A DNA stretch of 64,000 bases from Dehalococcoidia bacterium. GTDB taxonomy: Bacteria > Chloroflexota > Dehalococcoidia > Tepidiformales > Tepidiformaceae. A program made the translations under genes and the position numbers. Numbering within the stretch: the first letter of the stretch is position 1; each line of letters begins with the position of its first letter. Below are positions 60,301-64,000 of this stretch, piece by piece. The notes under the pieces are model-generated. The model made no database searches, was not told where the DNA came from, and saw only the letters and a list, made by a program, of their open reading frames with translations. The stretch is taken from NCBI GenBank assembly GCA_020853755.1, contig JADYYG010000017.1:105226-169225 (forward strand). The letters run 5' to 3'.

Positions 60301-62476
60301 CTCCGAGCGGGCGGCCCGGGCCGGCATGCGGTCCAGCATGCGCGTCCTCATCGGTACCCCTGCCGACCCGCTGGGCGTCGTAACGGTCGGTTCGAGCCAT
60401 CCCGGCCGGTTCAGCGATGCCGACGCTCGCCAACTGGTACAGATCGTGCAGCCCCTGGCCGTGTCCCTCCGTTACTTCCGGGGACGCCGCGAAACCGAAC
60501 TGCGCACGCGCCGCATCGAAACGACGAACCGCATCCTCACCCGCCTGGGGGCCGGCGGCGCCCCCGAACACCTGGCAGCGGCATTCCTCGCCGAATGCCG
60601 CGCATTGTTCAACTGCTGCCATGCCCTCGCCGTGAGGTTCGAAGCGGAAACGGAGAGCGGCCGCATCCTCGCCGTCGACAGCGACCTCGGCGGCCTCGAA
60701 CCGCTGCCCTCGGAGTTCCCGCTCTGGGATATGCATTCCGCGCGACTGGTGCGCCAACCAACACCGCACCTCATCGCCGATGCACGCGAGGAAGCGGTGC
60801 TCAACGCGCGCCATCACCACCTCATCGCGGAGGGCGTCTACTCGGCGGTGCGCGCTCCGCTCGTCGTCCACGACACGGTCCGCGGGGCGGTCTCGCTCTG
60901 GGGCTTCGGCGCCAACGCATTCACGGCCGAGGATGCCGAACTCCTCGGTACACTCACGCGCCCGCTCGCCCTGGCGCTCGAAAAGGCGTCGGCACTCGAG
61001 TCACTTGGCGAGAGCGAACTGAAGTACCGCTCCCTCGTGGCCCAGGCCGACGAGATGATTTTCCTCTTCGAACCCGTCACCCTCCGGATCCTCGATGCGA
61101 ACGCCTGCACCGCCAGCACACTCGGATACGAACCGTCGACGCTGCTCACCCTGACGCTCGACCAGATGATCGAGGCGCCCCGCGAGGAGATCGAAGCCTC
61201 GGTCGCATCGGCGATCGCGGCCGGGGAGTTGCACCTCACGGACACGCGCTTCCTCCGGACGGATGGCAGCGTCATTGAAGTCGATGCGGTGGCGTCCATG
61301 GTGACCTTCGGCGGGCGCCAGGCGGTGCTCGTCCTCGCACGGGACGTCTCCGAGCGGAAGGCGCTCATCCGCCAGCTCGTGCAGAGCCAGAAGATGGACT
61401 CCCTTGGCGCCATGGCCGGGGCCGTCGCGCACGACTTCAACAACCTGCTGACGACGATCCTCGGGTTCGCCGGCCTGCTCAAACGCTCCCGCAACATGGA
61501 CAGCGAGGAACGCGAAAACCTGGCCCTCATCGAGGATGCCGCGCGCCGCGCCGCCGACCTCACGGGCCGCCTGCTCTCGTTTTCACGCGGCGGTCTCGTC
61601 CGCTTCGGCAAAGTGAACCTGCGCACAGTCATCGAAGACACGCTGCAACTGGCGGAACCGAGCATGCACTCGGGCATCACCCTCACGCGCGAACTCCCGA
61701 ACGAGCCGGCGTTCGTCGAAGGCGATGCAGGCCAGATCCAGCAAGCACTCACGAACATCGTGCTCAACGCCCGCGACGCCATGCCGGAAGGCGGCAGCAT
61801 CCGCGTCACGCTGGCCGCCGATGGCAACGTCGCCGCCATCACCATCGCCGATACCGGCCCCGGGATGGACGAAGAAACCCGCGTCCGCATCTTCGAACCG
61901 TTCTACACCACGAAGCCTGCAGGCTCGGGCACCGGCCTGGGCATGGCGATTACCTACGGCATCATCCAGGGGCACCACGGCGATATCAGCGTGGAAAGCA
62001 CGCCTGGTCGCGGCACCACGTTCACGATCACGCTCCCCCTCTTCGAAAGCGCCATCCCGGACCCGGTAGACCTGTTCAACGCCGGCGAAGGCAACCTCGT
62101 CCTCGTCGTCGACGACGATGCAATGGTGCGCAGAACCACCACCGCCACGCTCGCCGAACTCGGCTACAACGTGGTCGAAGCGCCCGGTGGAGCAACGGCC
62201 GTGGAAATCATGAAAGCCCGGCCTGACCGCTTCTCTGTCGTGCTCCTGGACCTGGTGATGCCGGGGATGACCGGCAGCGAAACTTTCCGTGCCCTGACGG
62301 CCATCCGCCCCGACCTGCCGGTGGTGGTCTGCACCGGATATGCGGCGGATTCGCACATCGACACCGACGTGAAGCGCCGCATCGCCGGGCTCGTACAGAA
62401 GCCGTTCACCGCCGACCGGCTGTCCCGGGCGCTGCTCGCCGCGGGCGCCCAACCGGCTCGACCGGCCCGCATCTAA
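57383..62476 (+). CDS. Giant hybrid histidine kinase: seven GAF, PAS, HisKA, HATPase, REC
   Basis: 1697 aa, no TM or signal, so cytoplasmic. About seven GAF domains fill residues 20-1200, each ending in a similar V-x-G helix pattern (for example MRAPFVLSDGSVGVVIVGSA, MMRVPIRDSSGRVRGMVTAGS, VRAPLVVHDTVRGAVSLWG). A PAS follows (about 1210-1325), then HisKA with H1350 (GAVAHDFNNLLTTILGFAG), HATPase (about 1450-1560, IADTGPGMDEE, GTGLGMAITYGIIQGHHG) and a REC domain (about 1572-1690, Asp1623 in LLDLVMPGM, Lys in VQKPF). No output regulator is adjacent. Confidence 0.93.
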   Translation: MGEHVPGIAGSPALDAPGAQSAVLEAAGAGNLDAFLQRCTAILHSRFQADVTLLRIHRHARGLYWEPQAGPLAGDSIFPNWQTFRDAVHASRVASAPSKATSDIRLEPEPSPAQRACLEHGVHSAAWATLRDERGGSLGFIFVGAKAPGTFTDAVRPELEGLAALIAWQARPAILMEDQEAERRLLIDESQLLASIAEADSEHDLTQHVIDALRVALPGDLVIAFIDAEESPPAMFSSPAGALSAGQWAGIGQALAASRAVSVQERSIADSCFMVDDLAKEAPTQVERWIRDELGMRALAVANRTKSAGGSGLAVGVMRRQPGTWTTAECGFLSRITRVFELSIERLRRGELASERTERAERQSSLRTFGAKLLELVSTEANLEVSCNLMSARLRDFFAADHVAFGMLDLAAGTRTVLGSSSSIMERGEFTTRMSDLDSTAYRRLAESRSADYIGDMSVREDLNDAAGRLRARGMRSIMRAPFVLSDGSVGVVIVGSAVSGSYGAADAENLLDLCRPVGIAIDRVRLLAGMERTGRALDAQTHILSALVPGATAESAGEVFVNEITRLFGASHAMAAIVDEHDVRIVGIASEIVEPEGVRDLISATDRETEANWRRVMRFGEPQMVSDLATIVRTPAEDTLLAGGLRTMMRVPIRDSSGRVRGMVTAGSPDAGAWGDAELSTLGELAACLGLVFERADLYERAEQRSATIRALTGLLGTLSLNAQPEEVAQKFSSQVREYLGADAVVVYSFGPQNQLDRVAFDAGPEMANAEAAVARSEALAAGHVMTVPSLLYDTRDDSGAVPWLTVAGRAAGLASIACVRLDAGGETVGMVAAGSVQPEGVRQQELDILAAVAMPLGMVLERARALTSLRVQAQRTRAVLDILAALGQAGNFEEVAAPIASALRVMYSADHCAVSEYANGYARLAAADSSVTNWEIGHTLPSTALWGEGPPPGPVLHVIPDLAAINPLPETSERAARAGMRSSMRVLIGTPADPLGVVTVGSSHPGRFSDADARQLVQIVQPLAVSLRYFRGRRETELRTRRIETTNRILTRLGAGGAPEHLAAAFLAECRALFNCCHALAVRFEAETESGRILAVDSDLGGLEPLPSEFPLWDMHSARLVRQPTPHLIADAREEAVLNARHHHLIAEGVYSAVRAPLVVHDTVRGAVSLWGFGANAFTAEDAELLGTLTRPLALALEKASALESLGESELKYRSLVAQADEMIFLFEPVTLRILDANACTASTLGYEPSTLLTLTLDQMIEAPREEIEASVASAIAAGELHLTDTRFLRTDGSVIEVDAVASMVTFGGRQAVLVLARDVSERKALIRQLVQSQKMDSLGAMAGAVAHDFNNLLTTILGFAGLLKRSRNMDSEERENLALIEDAARRAADLTGRLLSFSRGGLVRFGKVNLRTVIEDTLQLAEPSMHSGITLTRELPNEPAFVEGDAGQIQQALTNIVLNARDAMPEGGSIRVTLAADGNVAAITIADTGPGMDEETRVRIFEPFYTTKPAGSGTGLGMAITYGIIQGHHGDISVESTPGRGTTFTITLPLFESAIPDPVDLFNAGEGNLVLVVDDDAMVRRTTTATLAELGYNVVEAPGGATAVEIMKARPDRFSVVLLDLVMPGMTGSETFRALTAIRPDLPVVVCTGYAADSHIDTDVKRRIAGLVQKPFTADRLSRALLAAGAQPARPARI

Positions 62477-62504
62477 CTCCCGGCCAACAATTCCCGCAGA
62501 CGCA

Positions 62505-62532
62505 AGGAGGCCCCGCCGAAGCGGGGCCTCCT
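62505..62532. terminator. Bidirectional intrinsic terminator
   Basis: AGGAGGCCCCGC pairs perfectly with GCGGGGCCTCCT around a CGAA tetraloop, followed by GTCTTG. It lies between the convergent kinase and secreted-protein genes. Confidence 0.88.
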
Positions 62533-62556
62533 GTCTTGTGCCTTGCGGCTTTCCGG

Positions 62557-63120
62557 TTAGCGGGCGCGACGGGCGACCGTTGCGCCACCCACGCCGAAGG
62601 CGAGGGCGCCGAGGCCGAGGACCGCGAACAGCCAGGTGGCTGCGCCGCTGTCGCTGGCCGGGCCAGTACCGGTGACCGGCGGCTTCGGCGTCGCCGTAGC
62701 CGTGGTCGTCGGCGTCGTGTAGGTCAGGTTGACCGTGTTGAGCTGGTAGTTCTTCCAGCTGCCGGTCTCATTGGCCTTCTTGCCGCCGATGTAGAAGGAG
62801 ACGGATGCACCATCGACGCCGCAGTTCGGGTTCGCACCCGGGTCCAGGGCCGGCGAGTAAACCGCGTAACGCGCTTCACTGCCTGCCATGAACACCGTGG
62901 TGGCGCCACAGGTGGCGTTCCCGATGCGGAGTTCGATGAGGGTGCCGCTCGCCGGGGCCTGGCCATCGACCAGGACCGAGCCGACGAAGCGGGCTGGCGG
63001 GTTCGGGGGGGATTCCGCCGAGACAGTGGTGCTCGTGAGAGCGCCACTCGCCGCGAACAGAACCACACCCAGGACCGCAGCAAGCCAACCGCCACCGACC
63101 AACTTAAGAACCTTCGTCAT
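62557..63120 (-). CDS. Secreted/cell-envelope Cys-containing beta-domain protein (family copy 3) with C-terminal anchor
   Basis: 187 aa from the ATG at 63120 (two upstream ATGs are in frame). Signal peptide to about residue 36 (TVSAES). The middle (FVGSVLVDGQAPASGTLIELRIGNATCG, NPNCGVDGASVSFYIGGKKANETGSW) matches the layout of the two secreted proteins at 45.7-46.7 kb. A Thr/Pro linker, a C-terminal hydrophobic helix and ARRAR tail look like a surface-anchoring signal. Function is unknown. Confidence 0.68.
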   Translation of the reverse strand: MTKVLKLVGGGWLAAVLGVVLFAASGALTSTTVSAESPPNPPARFVGSVLVDGQAPASGTLIELRIGNATCGATTVFMAGSEARYAVYSPALDPGANPNCGVDGASVSFYIGGKKANETGSWKNYQLNTVNLTYTTPTTTATATPKPPVTGTGPASDSGAATWLFAVLGLGALAFGVGGATVARRAR

Positions 63121-63218
63121 TGCTTGCTCCATTCCTGTCTGAACGGTCCAAGTCAACCAGACGATTCCACCACCGGCCCCCGCCCCACGAGGGGGCGGGA
63201 GCCGGTTGGCGAACCGGT

Positions 63219-64000
63219 CTAGTTAACGTTAGACGCGATAGTCCAGGTGACCGACGACGGTCCGGTGATGGCGATCCAGTAAGCCTGGCCCGTGCTCAGC
63301 GAGTTCAGGTCGTTCGCGCCGGGGACGTTAACCCCGGTCGAGAAGTACCCGAGCCACTGCTGTGCCGATGCGTCCCAGCCGTAGATGGCCGTCACGCTCG
63401 CCGAAATGTCGTTGCCGCCAGGATTCTTGCCGGAAGTACCGGTGCCCTTGATGGCATCGCTGACGCTGATGCTGTCCGCGCCCGCCCAGGTGATGAGCGA
63501 CCAGCGGAAGTTCAGGGTGTAGGAGGTCGTGTTCGTCAGATCGATGATCTTGTCGAACCCGATGTTCCCTTCATCGTCGTTCGCCGTGGCGAGGACGTTG
63601 AGGATACCGAGCAGGCTGTTCGACACCTTGATCCACGCCTGGCACTCGTCAACCTGGCCAGTAGCAGCCAGCGAGCTCAGCGGGAATTCCTTGATGCCGG
63701 AGGTCGCCGGGTCGTTCTCCGCGACCGAGAAGGTCGGGACGTCGGTGGCGAACTGCCTGCCGTCGTTGATGGCGCCGCCGCCGCTCTGGCCAATGATGAT
63801 GCCCTCGCCGCTGTCGATCAGGAAGTCGACGTTCTCGACGGGGTCGTTGTTGTAGCGGGCGTTGCTCGGGGAGCTGCCCGTCAGGTTGGCGATGGTGAAG
63901 GAGGTGTCGGCATCGTCCATGCCCAGGACGCTCGAAGCGAGCACGCTGTGCAGGAGGACGGCGCCGGTGCCGAGGCTCGAGCAGAAGCCGTCGCGGTCCA
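63219..64000 (-). CDS. Secreted protein, 5' partial, unknown
   Basis: The frame stays open to the window edge, so the GTG at 63944 in the ORF track is internal. No signal peptide is visible because the N-terminus is missing. The middle is polar and Asn/Ser-rich, with an acidic insert (DDEGNIGFDKIIDL). The C-terminus (YGWDASAQQWLGYFSTGVNVPGANDLNSLSTGQAYWIAI) is a short Trp-rich module, as in other secreted Chloroflexota-type proteins I recall. No family is assigned. Confidence 0.6.
   Translation of the reverse strand, partial: DRDGFCSSLGTGAVLLHSVLASSVLGMDDADTSFTIANLTGSSPSNARYNNDPVENVDFLIDSGEGIIIGQSGGGAINDGRQFATDVPTFSVAENDPATSGIKEFPLSSLAATGQVDECQAWIKVSNSLLGILNVLATANDDEGNIGFDKIIDLTNTTSYTLNFRWSLITWAGADSISVSDAIKGTGTSGKNPGGNDISASVTAIYGWDASAQQWLGYFSTGVNVPGANDLNSLSTGQAYWIAITGPSSVTWTIASNVN

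Noticed and set aside
1-64000. tRNA or rRNA genes
   Set aside because: No GGTTCGA-type T-loop with a cloverleaf and no rRNA-like conserved block was found by eye.

Overview
The window is gene-dense, high-GC bacterial chromosome. About 70 genes lie on both strands with almost no non-coding space; no gap exceeds about 200 bp, and I found no rRNA, tRNA, CRISPR array, IS element or prophage. The content suggests a Chloroflexota-type aerobic heterotroph (possibly near Dehalococcoidia/Tepidiformia). The hints are coenzyme F420 genes (cofD, cofC), HspR with DnaJ and ClpC, CaiB/BaiF CoA-transferases, two cytochrome P450s, many Pro/Thr-rich secreted or lipid-anchored proteins, and many GTG starts. The lineage is inference, not proven here.

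Layout. 1-2.5 kb: lactate oxidation genes lutA and a lutB-lutC fusion, then an FAH-family hydratase. 3-10.4 kb: a lipoprotein, two hotdog thioesterases, a TetR-P450 divergon with a visible operator, an SNase-like lipoprotein, a HEAT protein and a sulfatase. 10.4-11.7 kb: two toxin-antitoxin pairs. 11.7-17.5 kb: CvpA, a Trm112-like protein, and a heat-shock island (hsp20 divergent from dnaJ-hspR-clpC). 17.6-28.3 kb: an ABM-fold protein, a beta-propeller protein, a truncated globin, paired CoA-transferases, HAD, epimerase, methyltransferase, a second P450, MFS, and a P-loop kinase-like protein. 28.3-30.3 kb: a TauE/DUF1634/GntR operon behind a palindromic promoter. 31-32.3 kb: an FTR1 iron permease with a cupredoxin-like lipoprotein and an upstream DtxR/IdeR-like box. 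32.4-35.2 kb: GNAT, VapBC, a stand-alone LigD-type polymerase and an SCP2 protein. 35.3-43.1 kb: a sigma/anti-sigma/extracellular fusion next to an exopolysaccharide cluster (Wzz, two GT4, GT2, O-antigen ligase-like). 43.1-45.7 kb: cofD-cofC-substrate-binding lipoprotein. 45.7-56.3 kb: secreted proteins, hexapeptide acyltransferase plus glycosyltransferase, alpha/beta hydrolases, a PHA synthase pair, a duplicated-domain lipoprotein, DegT aminotransferase, histidine phosphatase and rhomboid protease. 56.4-64 kb: a CAP protein, a 1697-residue seven-GAF hybrid histidine kinase, and two secreted proteins, the last cut by the window edge.

Two signals stand out. First, one polypeptide joins an ECF sigma factor, a zinc anti-sigma motif, a membrane helix, a Pro/Thr stalk and extracellular beta domains: a candidate one-protein transmembrane transcription switch. 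Second, a TANNNT -10 hexamer repeatedly sits 6-9 nt upstream of start codons, pointing to widespread leaderless transcription alongside ordinary Shine-Dalgarno genes.
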